Below the pieces are notes generated by a model. It was given only the letters and a program-made list of their open reading frames with translations, made no database searches and was not told the DNA's origin. The translations under genes and the position numbers were made by a program. From Euclidia mi (lineage: Eukaryota; Arthropoda; Insecta; Lepidoptera; Erebidae): a stretch of DNA of 64,000 nt. Positions 31,801-44,194 of this stretch are shown here, piece by piece. Every line of letters starts with the position of its first letter. Positions within the stretch are counted from its first letter, which is position 1. The DNA is taken from NCBI GenBank assembly GCA_944739405.2, contig OX123185.2, forward strand, positions 8,863,840 through 8,927,839, in the 5' to 3' direction.

Positions 31801-33885
31801 CCAGAAGTAAATCGACCTTATTAATTTTACCTCGCATTAACACTGCCATATATCTGTTTTCTCTTGCTTCGTTCACTGCCGTTACATTTTTGATGGAAGT
31901 TATATGGTGTAGTGTAAGCCTTATCTAGTTTCTCTTATGTTACTATAAGGGAAGGTATGAAAATATAAACCGAAAATAGGCTTGGAAGCTAAAGAAAAGA
32001 TAAATACATCTTCTTCTCCCTTCTATATAGTTTCTAAAACATTTAGGTGCTTACCATGAAGCAGACATTTACTCATTTACTGTTCTAAATAGATTGAAAA
32101 TATGTCTCTAAGCTATGAAATATATTCCTTAGTGTATTAAATATAGCACAATAAAGAGAAACTATACAAAGCACTCCCTAGTAGTAAAGTATATAACCGG
32201 TGGAGATATAACGTCGCAGGCGTTGTTTTCGTCGAGTTATCTCGGGACTTGTGGTGGAAGCGACTGGACGGCTGACCGCGCGCGTTTGTGACACTTCATC
32301 GGACTTGCACTCCTTCATTGATATTTACTTCGCTATGTCTGTGTGAGCGAGAGGGTGATTTTGATGTTCAAAATATTTCATGGATGTACTTCTCAGATAT
32401 AATTAATTTTAGTATATATAATGCATTGCCTGGCACTATAAATATAACGTAACATTGTACTCTGCCTGACTCGATTCATTTGCATGCTTTAAAATGTCAT
32501 CATCATCGTGGATTAGTCTTAGATTATATAACTATGGATTAATTGATTAAAATATTTTACTTCCACCAAGAAGTTTAAGACAAACTGTACCTACTTTCAC
32601 TATTAAATTAAGTTTAGCAAGCAATAGACAAGAGCAATATCTTACAATAATAGTAATAATATTCTGATTGGCACCCGTGTCGCTCAGCGTGATGTTATAT
32701 AGCTTGAAGCCTTCTTCGATAAACAGCCTATTCAGAAAACAATAACAATTAAAATTGAACCTGCAGACCTGTGATTAACTCGCTCAACCAAACAAACAAA
32801 CTCCTCAACTTTATAATATTAGTATAGATGTTCATCAGTTACAGTCTCCTCACCAAGCGCACATGAACCTTATTTAATTTATAGTACGTGCACTAAAAAC
32901 CAAGGCGTGATATTGTCTAGATTGTTGATTAACATGCAGACGCAGTTTACACGGATAACTAACGAGATACATTTTGTATGTAAGTGGAGCACCGATTTTG
33001 AATTTGAAATTGAAGAAGCAGTATTTTTGTCTACGAATAGATGCAAATACTTAAATTACGGGTATTGTAATTATTTTATCACACATCCTAAAACAAAGCA
33101 ATGACAGAATGCAAAGTGAATATTATTATTCTGTAAATCTTATTGGTAAGCTAATTCCGGTCTCCTAGACGAAAGTCTTCGATCCAACTGAGATAACGCT
33201 AGGCTCATGTTGCTTATGATAATCATCATTAGCTTCGTATATAAGCTGTCCCACTGCTTGACACGGGTTTCTTTTAACTATGAAAAGGGTCAAGCCATGG
33301 TGATCCAGATACTGGATAAGCGCGAGTTGGAAGACTTCGCTGGTCTTTCTAGAACATTACGAAGAATTCTCAAAAAATGCAGATTCAGCGCTTGTTTAAT
33401 ATAAAGGTGTTACCATTTTTGAGCCTTTGATTTTGAGCATAAGGCAAATAAAACAAGCAAAGCAAATAAAATAAAATAGACTTTAAATTCTGGAAACTGT
33501 TACCGTCGGGTTTAGTGTTTAAGTATACTTATTAATAAACAATCTATATAAAACCATAGATCAACAAATTGATACCCACCAATCGAATAGCATTCACAAC
33601 CCTCATCGAAATTCCAACCGTGGATAGATCCAAAGCAATCGGAGATTGAAATATAACGAAACTTGGTACTGCATAACGCGCATTATGTAAATAGTGGTAA
33701 GTTAAAGCCAGAAGTACTCGCTGAAAGCAACGATGAACTGGGCTCCTTAAAAATTCAAGACGGATAGAGTGATACCGCGGAGAGTCACGAAACAATGGAC
33801 AGGGTATCTTTATATATAAGGGTAAGAAGCTATGATTATTAGTGTGTTAGTTTCATAGAGTTATTTGAATCTTAATATTTATTCA

Positions 33886-34720
33886 TCATCATCAGACTTT
33901 AACAGTCCACTGCTGGACTAGGCCTCTCCTTTGAAAGGAGGAATTGGCCTACTATACCACGCTGGCCAAACGGGTTGTATCAAGTTTTCCTTCTCTTACA
34001 GTGCTGTTCTCTGCATAATATGCTCCCTCTGTCGGCTCTTACGACACCCGTGGGGTGATATGGGGTGGTGACATTCCGTATTCTTCCCCCCGTGGGATCT
34101 CCACCTTGTCGTGGTGGGGGGCTCAGTAACCGTGGATTGGTCACCCGCGGTGAAGCTATGAGGGATCCAGGAGGGGACGCTCCGCGTGGGCTTGGAGGGG
34201 CCTGCGCAGGATGCGTCCAACGGTGCGGGTGCGGGGGACAGTTCTGTCTGTCCCTCGCAGTCGGGTGCGGTCGCGGGAGGAGAGGCGTGTCGGTGTTGCG
34301 TTGCCGCGCGCCCTATCTCCCGCGACCAAATGGGGGCGCACCATTCGATGCGTCGCGGTGGGGCCGCAGAGGAAGAGGAGATGCGGTGTTGCGTTGCCGT
34401 CCTCCCTATCCTCTGCGGCCGCTGGGCGTTTTGGCGGCGGAGTCCAACACCTTAATCCGTCGCCAAGGGGATTTTGTTCGGGGCCCGCCTGACCATCTGG
34501 CGGGCCAATACCCGTCGGAGGGTGGCGACGAGTGCTTAGGTGATGCCCCACCCTCCGACACACGGGTACATGGCGGCAGTCGAGGTGGTTTTTAGTGGAA
34601 ACACCACATACTCCGGCTCTTATTTCCCCCAAAAGTCGGAGATCCGAAGGGATTTTCCACCACGTAAAACAAAAAAAAAAAAATCCGTATTCTTAATCCG
34701 TCACCACACGGACAAATATG
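33886..34720 (-). mobile_element. Family D short retroposon interrupted by the GC-rich retroposon
   Basis: The family D body runs 33886-34085 and resumes at 34684-34720 (aatccgtcaccacacgg). The interruption is the GC-rich retroposon. The tail (tcatcatcatca) is at the left, so the element is on the minus strand. Confidence 0.85.
34086..34683 (+). mobile_element. GC-rich poly(A) retroposon, copy 2 (full length)
   Basis: 598 bp with the 11-bp target duplication tccgtattctt (34075-34085 and 34684-34694) and a poly(A) end. It starts at the same base as copy 1 (ccccccgtgggatctcc), so neither is 5'-truncated. Hairpins: ggtcgcggga/tcccgcgacc (34269-34278/34318-34327), ggccgcagagga/tcctctgcggcc (34362-34373/34409-34420), ttggcggcgga/tccgtcgccaa (G-U), and ggcccgcc/ggcgggcc (perfect). 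The first two hairpins share the loop sequence ggtgttgcgttgcc although their stems differ. Confidence 0.85.
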
Positions 34721-35104
34721 TATATATAACCTAAGCCTTATTGGCAAATTGGTTAGTGCTAGGACTTTTTCTTTGCTATTTACCTAGTTCTTTTTAATGA
34801 AAAGTATCCTGTTTGTGAATGACGGCGATGTTAAAATTATGTGTGACAGTGTAAAATTATGTGTGACAGTGATTGAATAACGAACGTAGAAACATACAAG
34901 GATTTAATCAATTTATAGTATATATAGTTGGAATGGAGGGTATTCCGTAGATACTATAAATTGTTTTTAAATCATATAATGTTGTATTTATAATGTTGAC
35001 GAAATCCTGTATCCAAAAGTCATATGGTGTAATTTCATTCAATAACTCACCTAAGTACCTTTTTAAATAAATAGTAATAAATTCTATGTAAAATATGTAT
35101 GTAT

Positions 35105-35209
35105 TTAAAAAAAAGTATTTATGTATGTTTATCCATTATCTTGTACCCACAGTACAAGCTATGCTTAGTTTGGGACTAGATTGTTATGTATGTATGTGGT
35201 AGAATATTA
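35105..35209 (+). mobile_element. Family A SINE, 3' part
   Basis: gtttatccattatcttgtacc ... gtatgtggtagaatatta is the reverse complement of the left part of the SINE at 7715. It ends exactly at the TAA/TTA repeat where the Dong-like element begins. Confidence 0.7.
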
Positions 35210-35355
35210 TTATTATTCACATACATCTTTAATATATTCTCATAATAAATAAATACATTTTTAAATAATATATCAATTATTAAAATACATTTAAAAATAT
35301 AAAAATCATTATGGGGACCCACCAGTATCGGGAACAGGGTCCAAGCTACTGGTGG

Positions 35356-38300
35356 TTAGGGCTCCAGAGACAGGAACCGCCTCACTATGCGTGCCGTGTC
35401 CAAAAGTACCGCCTTCTGTATCAGATCCTTGACCCAAGGATCCAACGCGAGCCTCTTACGATGGTGGTCAAGGCTCTTGGCCATAAGAACATTCACTGTG
35501 ACGATTATCGGCACAATAATTGTTGAATCGACATCCCACATGTCGACAATCTCGTGCGCCAAGGCTGAGAAAGATAAGCAGATTAAATATCTGGAATTTT
35601 TAATCTGCTTATCTTTCTCAGCCTTCACGAGATTCTCGTCATGAGGGATGGCAACATCAACAATTATTGCGCGGCGCTCTGATCGATCTACCACCACAAT
35701 ATCAGGTTTGTTGGCTACAACAGTCCTGTCTGTGATGATAGATCGATCCTAGTACAATGTGATATGACTATTTTCCAGAACAGGTTCCGCCACATACCTG
35801 TAGTATGGCACCTCAACATCTACATGCCTGTATTTCAGAGCAAGTTGCTGGTGAATGATCCTGGCTACTTGGTTATGCCTGTGCAAGTACTCGACGTTAG
35901 CAAGACGCGAACAGCCAGAAACTATATGTCTGAGGGATTCACCAGGCTGGTGACACGCACGACAAATGTCCGTGGTGCCATCCCTCAGAATATATTTCCG
36001 GTAGTTATTCGTCTTGATAACTTCATCAGCAATTGCACAAACAAACCCTTCGGTTTCCCCAAAAAGGTCACCGAAGCGTAGCCAGTTCACCGAGGCTAAA
36101 AAGTCTACATCTGGCCCATGCAGGGTCCGGTAGAACCTGCCATGAAGCTCCTTGCTCTGCCATACATGCCATCGATCATCAGTGCTAAGTACTACAGGTC
36201 TGCGCCAGCTGTCCTTAGAAAGACTGAGCGGGGTAAACCCGGCGTCCACTGCTACAACATCGCGATGCACATCCACGTTCGCGTTGAGAAAATAATCTCT
36301 GAGGTTGCATACCTCGCGGTTGTGCAGGGATTTGACATTTAGAAAGCCACGACCCCCACACTTCCGCGGAATATACAACCTCATTACGGATGAGCGTGGA
36401 TGATGCATCCGGTGTGCCGTCAGCAGTGTACGGACCTTTCGGTCTAAGGTGTCCAGTTTAGTCTGAGTCCACTTGAGTATGCCAAAGGAGTACATGAGAA
36501 CCGGCATGACCCAACCGTTGCAAGCTCAAACCTTATTGCCACCTGATATAAAACTATTCAGTACCTTTTTCAGGCGGCCAAAGAACCGCTCTTTCAACGA
36601 TTGTTTCATGACAGCCTCATTAATACTTAAAGCCTGTGACGTACCCAAGTATTCGTAGGTGTCGGTTCGGAGAAATGATCTTAGGTTAATGGAATCTGAG
36701 AGTTGAATCCCTTCTGATTCCACCATCTTTCCTTGCTTTACGTGAATCACAGCACATTTATCCACACCAAATTTCATGTTGATAAAATTACTTAAACTTT
36801 CAGTTATTTTTAGTAAACTTATCAATTGAGGGTTGGTGTGGGCAAACAGTTTTAAGTCATCCATGAACAACAAGTGGGACACTACCCGACCACTTTTTCG
36901 TAACCTGTAACCTAGCCCTGAACCCTCCAGCAAGGTACTGAGAGGATTCAGCGCTACGCAAAACCATAATGGACTCAGACTATCACCCTGGAAGATACCT
37001 CGCTCAATCTTCACAAGTTCGCCATTCTCCTGGAACCGTCGGCACCCAGGATAGCCAAGAACCGTTTCCCATTGCCCCATACATGACTTTAAGAAGGTGC
37101 GTAGAGTTGTATTTATTTTATACAACTCCAACACCCTCAAAAGCCACGTATGAGGCACAGAATCGTACGCTTTCTTGTAATCTATCCAACATGCCGCCAG
37201 ATCCTTTCGGGTACGACGAACTTGCTGGGTAATGGTCATATCAATAAGGAGGAGCTCCTTAGTACCACGAGCCCCCTTCCTACATCCATTCTGAGTGTCT
37301 GACATAATTGAATTCGATTCAACATGTTTTGATATTTTAGCATTCAGAATAGATGTAAGAAGTTTATAGACCGATGGCAAACATGTAATTGGTCTATAAT
37401 TACCGGGCTCTGTGGTACTACCTGTCTTGTGGAGCAAGTGGGTTACTCCAGTTGTCATAAAATCTGGGATCGAATCAGATTCTAGGGATGATTGAAACTG
37501 GGATGCTAAGCAGCCATGTGAACTACGTAGCCATTTCAGCCAGAAATTGTGCAGTCCATCCTGTCCTGGAGCTTTCCAATTTGATAACGAACGGACTGCA
37601 CTTGTAACATCTTCGCTAGAAATGACTACGTTTTTTATTTCTGGAATGTGTTCACATGACCGCTCAACATCCCGCATCCAACCACCCTCAGTGTGGCCAA
37701 TAGGCGCCGACCATATGCTACGCCAAAATTTGTTTGTGGCGTCTGTATCCGGCAGCTGCCCATTAGCCACATCTTGGGTTGGTCGGTCCCAGTTTCTATA
37801 AACCCACTTTTGGTCCCTTTGAAATGTACGATTCAAGGTATATCGGTCCACGCGTTTTTTATATCTGCGTATCCAGTTTGCCCATGCATAGACTTTCTGC
37901 TTTAGGAAGTCAATGCACTCCGTGAGCCGAGATGTATAGTCATGAGGACCGATACCTATCCCCAAGAAATCTCGGTGCACAAAGCGCATGACCCTGGGAC
38001 GTGTATTCCCAGACCTAAAGCAATATAAACTTACCGATAAGTGCCTTTGTCTCAGCAATACGCCGTTCAATTCTGTACTGCCACGCCGGGATAGCAGATC
38101 TTTGTCGCATGCCAGTATCACGTTCATGAAACTTGACACATGCCATACAACAAGCCGCTACGGCGGCGCAGTACAAAAGTGAGTGCGTATCACCAAGATT
38201 CTCACTATTCTCTAGAAAACTAGGTAATAGCGAGTCAAGGGCACCTACCAGCGCTATATTACGCCTATGCATAGGCAACCGGGGCAGGCGCGGCCTAATT

Positions 38301-38981
38301 GTTGGTGACATGTACCGATATTCCCCAATCGCACATTTCAAAGCACCCATAACCTCCTCATTGCACTGGATACTTACGTTACAAACCATATCATCCAGCA
38401 TTATTACCCATCCGCGATGCATCAGTGTTACCGGTAGCACTAACGGGTTGGACGTGAACAGCCTGGCTCGTAGGTAAGTATTCTGAGCGTAGCCTATCAA
38501 GTACGACGTTATCCAGCTTGTTACTGCGCTGGATAACTCGCACCTGATCCGACAATCGTTGAGCCGTAACGTTGATACTTGGTTCTAAGGCCTGAAACAG
38601 AACAAGCATGCGACTGCGGTACGCAGTGAGGTTAGTTCCCCCCTCTGTAGCCCCAAAATATCAATGAAAATGTCATGCGCACACATTTTCATTGATGGAT
38701 GCCGTTCATCGCATGCGCTGCACATTACCACCAGCAGCGAGACCCCTTTCTGAGACCGGTGGGTCTCGTGGTCCCAGGCAGGCTGGCGGCCGGCCTCTGC
38801 CTCTCCGACGCTCAGGTGACGGTGACGACGGGGGCGAGAAGTACTCGTCGCTTAAGCTCGACGCAACTGCAGCTGCTGGCGACGTCGGCGCAGGCCTCGG
38901 CGGCTGCGAGGCGGAGCTCAGCGACGGGTCCGGAGGTGTTGGGTGTGCTCTTAGCTGTTTGTTTCTGGCCCTCGTCAACAT
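35356..38981 (-). pseudogene. Dong/R4-type polyprotein: RT plus restriction-like endonuclease (few defects)
   Basis: N-terminal part: MLTRARNKQLRAHP, a Pro/Ser-rich stretch, then GGTNLTAYRSRMLVLFQALE (about 38630) and IPAWQYRIERRIAETKALIG. RT: NWKAPGQDGLHNFWLKWLRS (about 37570), NYRPITCLPSVYKLLTS, NGCRKGARGTKELLLIDM, CWIDYKKAYDSVPHTW, FQGDSLSPLWFC, and LLFMDDLKLFA (about 36860; F-x-DD as in this clade). C-terminus: CCHC finger CRACHQPGESLRHIVSGC (about 35960) and the RLE core with VDRSERRAIIVDVAIPHD. Defects: frame breaks near 36507-36526, near 35750 and at several N-terminal points, plus a foldback insertion at 35561-35625. It was probably active recently on an evolutionary scale. Confidence 0.8.
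35561..35625. repeat. 27-bp perfect hairpin inside the Dong RLE coding region
   Basis: 35561-35587 is the exact reverse complement of 35599-35625 (11-nt spacer). The second Dong copy (46.85 kb) lacks the extra arm, so a short inverted copy was inserted here, adding about 14 codons. Confidence 0.9.
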
Positions 38982-39082
38982 GCTTAAGTATTAATTTCAT
39001 TTTCATTTTTGTGAATATTATTATTGTTGTTGTTGACATATTTTCTATGACGGCTGTCGTTGTATATTTACACTGCTGCAGT

Positions 39083-39640
39083 GTGATTCTGTAAGAAATC
39101 ATTCAAAACTTCGAATCTGAATCCGCTATGAGTTTCTTGATTTGCATTCGAAAACCTCGGTTTATAATTCGAATCTACACTAGCGCTACTTTTGCGAGAG
39201 TGTTTGCGAGTCGAACTAAATTGACCTCGGAACTTTGACAGATAAAGTATGAGATGACGTAAAAAGGGACATTCTATAGTGGTAATTCCCCCATCACTTC
39301 GACGCTCACTTCGCACTCAAACCACAAGAAACTCACAGCAGATTCAGATTCGAAGTTTAGAAAGAAGTCTTACAGGATCACACAGAGTGTTGTGTGATTC
39401 GTTGTGTGATTCTGTAAGACTTCTTACAAACTTCGAATCTGAATCCGCTGTGAGTTTCTTGATTGGCATTCGAAAACCTCCGTTGATGATTCGAATCTAC
39501 ACTAGCGCTACTCTTGCGAGCGTGATTGCGAGTTGAACTAAATTGACCTCGGAATTTTGACAGATAAAGTATGGAAATATGGAAAAGGGGCATTCTATAG
39601 TGGTAGTTCCCCGTCACTTCGACGCTCACTTCGCACTCGA
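39083..39640. repeat. Tandem/inverted repeat unit (foldback DNA element?)
   Basis: 39083-39313 and 39406-39640 are direct copies (gtgattctgtaaga ... cttcgacgctcacttcgcactc), offset 323 bp. Between them, 39320-39400 is an inverted copy of the unit start (cttcgaatctgaatccgctgtgagtttcttg region). This suggests a nested non-autonomous DNA element; no transposase is visible. Confidence 0.7.
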
Positions 39641-39649
39641 ACCCGATTT

Positions 39650-40380
39650 AAAGAGTCAAATTAAAAGTATCTATTTTACGAGTGAAAATAGAAGAAATTA
39701 TAGTTAGATAGTATTTATATAAAGTTTTAAAGTGAATAAGTGCCTACTTACTTAAGCGATAACTAAAGCACGCGTACCTTTCTAACATAATGTTGTTCAA
39801 AAAGTACACGGACCTTTGGCAGGCGTACATGGAGACATAGGTCCAACGCGCAGAGGCCCTTTGAGAATTTTAATCTAGAATGTGATGAGACACCTACTGA
39901 GGAGCCTCTATAACTGCACTATAAAGTACAGCCGGATAAGCCGCAGCAGGTGTAGGATTATTGCTACTTGTATGGAAACTTATTACTCTGGGCTATTGTG
40001 ATGGGGGTTCAATGGATAAGTGAATATGAAAACTATGGATGAACAACGGCGTCTGCCCTACGTACTCTTATAGTACGTCGAAAAGGGGCAGATGGTGACT
40101 CGCCAACTCACTAGATGGGCCCTCTCTAAATAGCCTCCATGGTAAACGAAGTCTGCCAGAAAGGTAGCCAAAGGGCAACACCGGCAATAAGGACTCTACA
40201 CTAGGGGTGTAGAGCGGTGCGGCACCGGTTTCGCCATCGGGGGTCGTGACCCGGAGCGGGTTTCCCCGTAATTACGCGCTTGCAAATGACACTTACACCC
40301 CCGAGCAGCCCCGAAAGCTGAGTCACTGACAACAGAAGATAAGCCTTATTACTAGGTATAAAAACTACATAGTTATATGA
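39650..40380. other. Unrecognised, GC-richer, probably retroelement-derived
   Basis: No intact frame. The block 40200-40320 (gtgtagagcggtgcggcacc, tgacccggagcgggtttcc) is GC-rich and looks like a LINE or SINE fragment, but I cannot place it. Confidence 0.35.
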
Positions 40381-40388
40381 TTTTTTCA

Positions 40389-40930
40389 GGTGATTCAGGA
40401 TATGCTCAGCGCGCCTACATTATGACACCAATTAGTGGTGCTGAAGATAATTCCCCAGAAGCTTTTTAAAATGACCGTCATTTAACTGATCACAATTTAG
40501 TAGAGAAAGCAATTGGCCTCCTAAAAGGATGATTTAGGTGCTTGTGCACACAAGACAGAGTGTTCAACTATCATCCAAACGTAGTTGCAAAAATAGTTAT
40601 TGCATGTTGTGTTTTGTTTTGTTTATCCGTGTGGTGATGGATTAAGAATTCGAAATGTCACCACCCCATATCATCCCATGGGTGTCGTAAGAGCCGACAG
40701 AGGGAGCATATTATGCAAAGAACAACACTGCAAGAGAAGGAAAACTTGATACAAACCCTATACCAACCCGTTTGGCCAGCGCGGTATAGTAGGCCAATTC
40801 CTCCTTTCAAAGGAGAGGCCTAGTCCAGCAGTGGACTATTAAAGGCTGATGTGATGATGTTGTGTTTTGCATAATATGTGCAATCGCGCAGGAATGCGGC
40901 ATTCACAATTTCGACTAGAAGAGCTCCAAA
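40389..40930 (+). pseudogene. PIF/Harbinger transposase C-terminus (HARBI1-like), broken
   Basis: Reads GDSGYAQRAYIMTPI, then after one in-frame stop HNLVEKAIGLLKG, then (stop) FRCLCTQDRV, then KIVIACCVLHNICAIAQ. GDSGY with the following LMTP-like segment and the CC-LHNIC ending are hallmarks of the Harbinger DDE nuclease. The frame is split by a retroposon at 40617-40857 after ACCVL and continues beyond it. The upstream catalytic part is missing. It lies tail-to-tail with the Myb/SANT-like gene at 41.2-45.6 kb, the usual partner protein of this superfamily. Confidence 0.75.
40617..40857 (+). mobile_element. Short retroposon, family D, in Harbinger transposase
   Basis: 12-bp target duplication tgttgtgttttg (40605-40616 and 40858-40869). 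Starts near tccgtgtggtgatggatta and ends gcagtggactattaaaggc plus a tgatga tail. Confidence 0.9.
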
Positions 40931-41201
40931 CAATTGCTGAAGTTCAAAGGAGGCAAACTAGGGATTTGCCATTTGACGCCGATTCAGCTCTAGGGCAATT
41001 ACGTAGGTGAAACGTAGTAAATAGGATTTGGAGTTCACATAATTAATTGACCGGTGGTGTCGTTTATTGTATGTATTTTGTGGTGTATGAGGCGTGTCTT
41101 TCAATAAAACTGCGCTAGTATTCGTAAAAGTGTTTAATTTAAATATAAATAAAACCTGACTGAAAAATCTTACTTTAAAAACTAAAACGCGACTTATATT
41201 G

Positions 41202-42665
41202 CTACACCCTATCTCTATTCTTGGCTTCTGCCAATGCTTGCAGCCCTTCCCCAACTGCAGCCACAGCTTTAGCAAAATCTTTATGTTTCCCTGCACTCCT
41301 CTCCAGAAAGGACTGCAAGATCTGTGTATTTAATTTTTGTATCTCCAGCTGCTGTTTTTCCATCCTCAGTAATCCCTCGGTGGTGGTAGAGAATTCCGTA
41401 CGCCGTTGTGATGGTGGAAGAGCAGCAATTAAAGACGTGTGTCGTGATTCTGAAAAGAGAATACCTATTACTACATGCGTTAATAAGAACTCCTAAATAA
41501 ATAGCAGCTTTTCGTTGTCATTTATATAAAAAATGAAGTTCCAAAAGTTGAGCTGGATGTGGAAGCAAACAGTTTTCTCGAAATTGCACGATCTGGTGGT
41601 CTGTAATTACGAGTGTGTTCTTGACTATCCTCAATCAGTTTTTTCTCGTTCTGCACTCCTCTCCAGAAAGGACTGCAAGATCTGTGTCTGCAATCGTTGT
41701 ATCTCCAGCTGCTGCTCGTCCACCCTCAGGAATCTCTCAGTGGTGGTGAAGAACTCCGTTTGCCGTTGTGATGGTGGAGGAGCAGCAACAGAAGACGTGT
41801 GACGTGATGCTGAAAAGAAAACACCCAATTATTACATGCGTTAGTAAAAACTCTTAAATAAATAGCATCACGTGTCTCCCTCCGTGGTCCAGTGAATAGC
41901 GTATGTGACTGAAGATCGTGAATATTTTTCGTTGCAATGTTTGGCTCTGTGCGTTAAGTTCGACAAAACACAAAAAGGACTGTATATACCACCGAAAATA
42001 TAATACTATACTAGTAGTTTTTACCGATAAGAAATATAAGTGCAAGTAGTATTTACACATACAAACTACATAGTACAGTACTAAACATGTTATTCGGTGA
42101 CAGTGACGTTTCACTAGAGTCGCCAATATGGCGACTGCAATTTTTGTCCATGATTTGTCTGTCAAAACCAATATAACTAAATACTCGATTATCCAAATTT
42201 TGCCGATATATCTTGTCGACTCGAAATCTTTATTATTTATTTTATTTACATTTATTTATTTTTATATAAATATAATATATAATTGCCTAATCTTTGTGTA
42301 AGTCTTAGTGTAAAGTTGATCTGACGCTAATCATAGTTGATTAAGAAGGGTGCTTAGTTTAAAGTAGTTAAATAAAAGTAAAGAAAAAGAAAACATGTGA
42401 CATGGTTACCCGACGAAAGCCCTATAGCTTGAGTCAGAGTGTAGCGGATCTGTTCTCATGGTATGATTTGAATCATCACAGTCACAGGATACACTTGCTG
42501 TGACAACTCAAATCTGACTCTACTCAGATACATACACGTAAAATGCTTTGGCTTATTCCAACAGTTGAGTTGGATGAGAAAGCAAACAGTTTTCTTGAAC
42601 TCGCACGATCTGGTGGTCTGAAGTTACGAGGTCTGTCTTGACTATTCTCAGTCAGGTTGGAATCC
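41202..42665. repeat. Local tandem duplications around the terminal exon
   Basis: ctgcactcctctccagaaagg occurs at 41291 and 41651 (offset 360 bp). A second related pair is 41530-41640 and 42555-42665 (aagcaaacagttttct..gaa, gcacgatctggtggtctg). Confidence 0.8.
41815..42550. other. Intronic/non-coding AT-rich stretch
   Basis: Lies inside the intron of the Myb/SANT-like model between exon 4 and the terminal exons. No independent feature seen; a 105-codon minus frame here has no recognisable content. Confidence 0.4.
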
Positions 42666-42761
42666 TGAAAAGTAAATTGGATAAAATACTACTCCATATC
42701 TTCCTTGTGGGATAAAATTAGATTAAAATATTTTGACCGCCGTGTGGTTGACGGCATAGAA

Positions 42762-42885
42762 TACAAGTGTCACCACCCCCTATCTTCCCGTGGGTGTCGT
42801 AAGAGGCGACTAAGGGATAACACGATGCAAATACCATCTTTGCGTAGAGACGGAAAACTCGACATCAAACCCTATACGACTGCCT
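42762..42885 (+). mobile_element. Diverged family D-like 5' fragment
   Basis: gtgtcaccaccccctatcttcccgtgggtgtcg (in parts) then taagaggcgactaaggg parallels the start of the family D retroposons. It lies directly upstream of the family C SINE. Confidence 0.5.
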
Positions 42886-43130
42886 CACTGGTCGCGGCAT
42901 AAATGTGCGCGTGGGATCGGGAGGTCCCGGGTTCGATTCCAGGGTCGGGCAGTGTTATTGGGTTTTTCTGTCACGAAATTCTCAGTAGCAGCACGGAGTC
43001 TGGTAATGTGCCAGGTACGGCAATAGGCTCGCCCCTTATTACGTGGGACTAAAGTATATCTGGCGAAAAGTGGGTGTAGAAATACACCTCTGCCTACCCC
43101 TTCGGGGATAAAAGGCGTGACGTTATGTAT
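42886..43130 (+). mobile_element. tRNA-derived SINE, family C
   Basis: tRNA-like head (cctcactggtcgcggcataa; B box GGTTCGATTCC at about 42929), body with gtgccaggtacggcaatagg, tail tcggggataaaaggcgtga and a short (atgt)n end. Confidence 0.85.
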
Positions 43131-43287
43131 GTATGTAAATATTTTGACTGCAAATAGTACCCTACAGATAAATTACTATTTGAATTATATTGGTAATGAA
43201 TTTTAATATTTATAGGTATGTACTACATTAAGATCTAATAGAATTTAATCTTCATACATCAGATTTATAATAGTGGGTACATGTACA

Positions 43288-43343
43288 TATATAAATCTGA
43301 TGTTTCTAGGTACCTAGGTACCTAGAAACATCAGATTTATATA
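43288..43343. repeat. Perfect 56-bp palindrome
   Basis: 28-bp arms with no spacer, centred on tacctaggta (43311-43320). It lies in the intron downstream of exon 4, about 100 bp outside the giant inverted duplication. Confidence 0.9.
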
Positions 43344-44194
43344 CCTATTTATTACAATATAGCTTACATAAAATACAATAGGTGGTGATTCCTCTGTAGG
43401 TGCCTCTCTCAGCTGTTGTTGTGGTTCATGAATCTATAATAAGTAAATATAAACAGATAAATGCTAGGTAAGAGTATATCATTAAACCATCCCATAAAAT
43501 TATGAATTAAAATTAAATATCTTACATTGTTCATATCAGCATCTTGTATTAATTGTTGTACATCATGTAATGGAGAAGGAGTATCATTTTCCTGAAACAG
43601 GTAGATAAATTTAACAAAACATTCAAATAAAAATTCACTTTACATTAGAAAGGGCCTAAGGAACCAGAAAAAAAATGGGCGCTATAAAAAACGACAGCAA
43701 ACCTTGCAGAGTGCTTCCAGTACTACTTACTTACCTATTGCATTTATAAATTTCTTACCGGAAATGGCTGTATGCCTAAATGTGCATCTCCTGTTGAAAA
43801 TCTTTCTCCACCACATAAAGCAACAATTCATTCCTCAAGCTCTGATAGCTCCACTTCATCCTCCACCCCACCACCAGTCCTACGCCTAGCAGCAGAGCGT
43901 GCTGCAACTTTTCTTTTTATGGTGCTTTTTTTGTCAGACCAATACTACAATCAGACATTTAGTTACAGAAATGATAAAACATTGCTGATATTAAATACAT
44001 ATGTATTTTTCAAACTACATTAAAATCTCCATTTTCTTATTATTAATAGTCAAGAATTGAAATTAACGTAAAATTAAAAATAAGATATTTATGAAATCAA
44101 GGTACACACTTTGAACCAAGATCCTTCACACATTTTATGTGGTTTGCTATAAGGAAAGTTAAGTGGTTCTAACATGTTAAAAAAGCCCGGTGTA

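Larger units (their letters stand above)
29785..32395. repeat. Segmental duplication copy B, block 1
   Basis: Direct-orientation paralog of 7985-10075. It carries insertions not in copy A: a family C SINE tail fragment (30476-30543) and an RTE-like fragment (30641-31112). Confidence 0.85.
32785..34965. repeat. Segmental duplication copy B, block 2 (interrupted)
   Basis: Paralog of 15005-16270 in the same orientation. It is split by the nested retroposons at 33886-34720 and also has a local duplication of gtaaaattatgtgtgacagt near 34850. Confidence 0.85.
35209..39040 (-). mobile_element. Dong-like non-LTR retrotransposon in TAA repeats, nearly full length
   Basis: Read on the minus strand, the element runs from a (CAA)n/(TAA)n tract (about 39018-39040) to (TAA)n at 35209-35218. 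TAA repeats at both ends fit the known target preference of Dong (R4 clade) elements. Coding runs from MLTRARNKQLRAHP (38981) to the RLE end (35356). About 3.8 kb in all. Confidence 0.8.
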
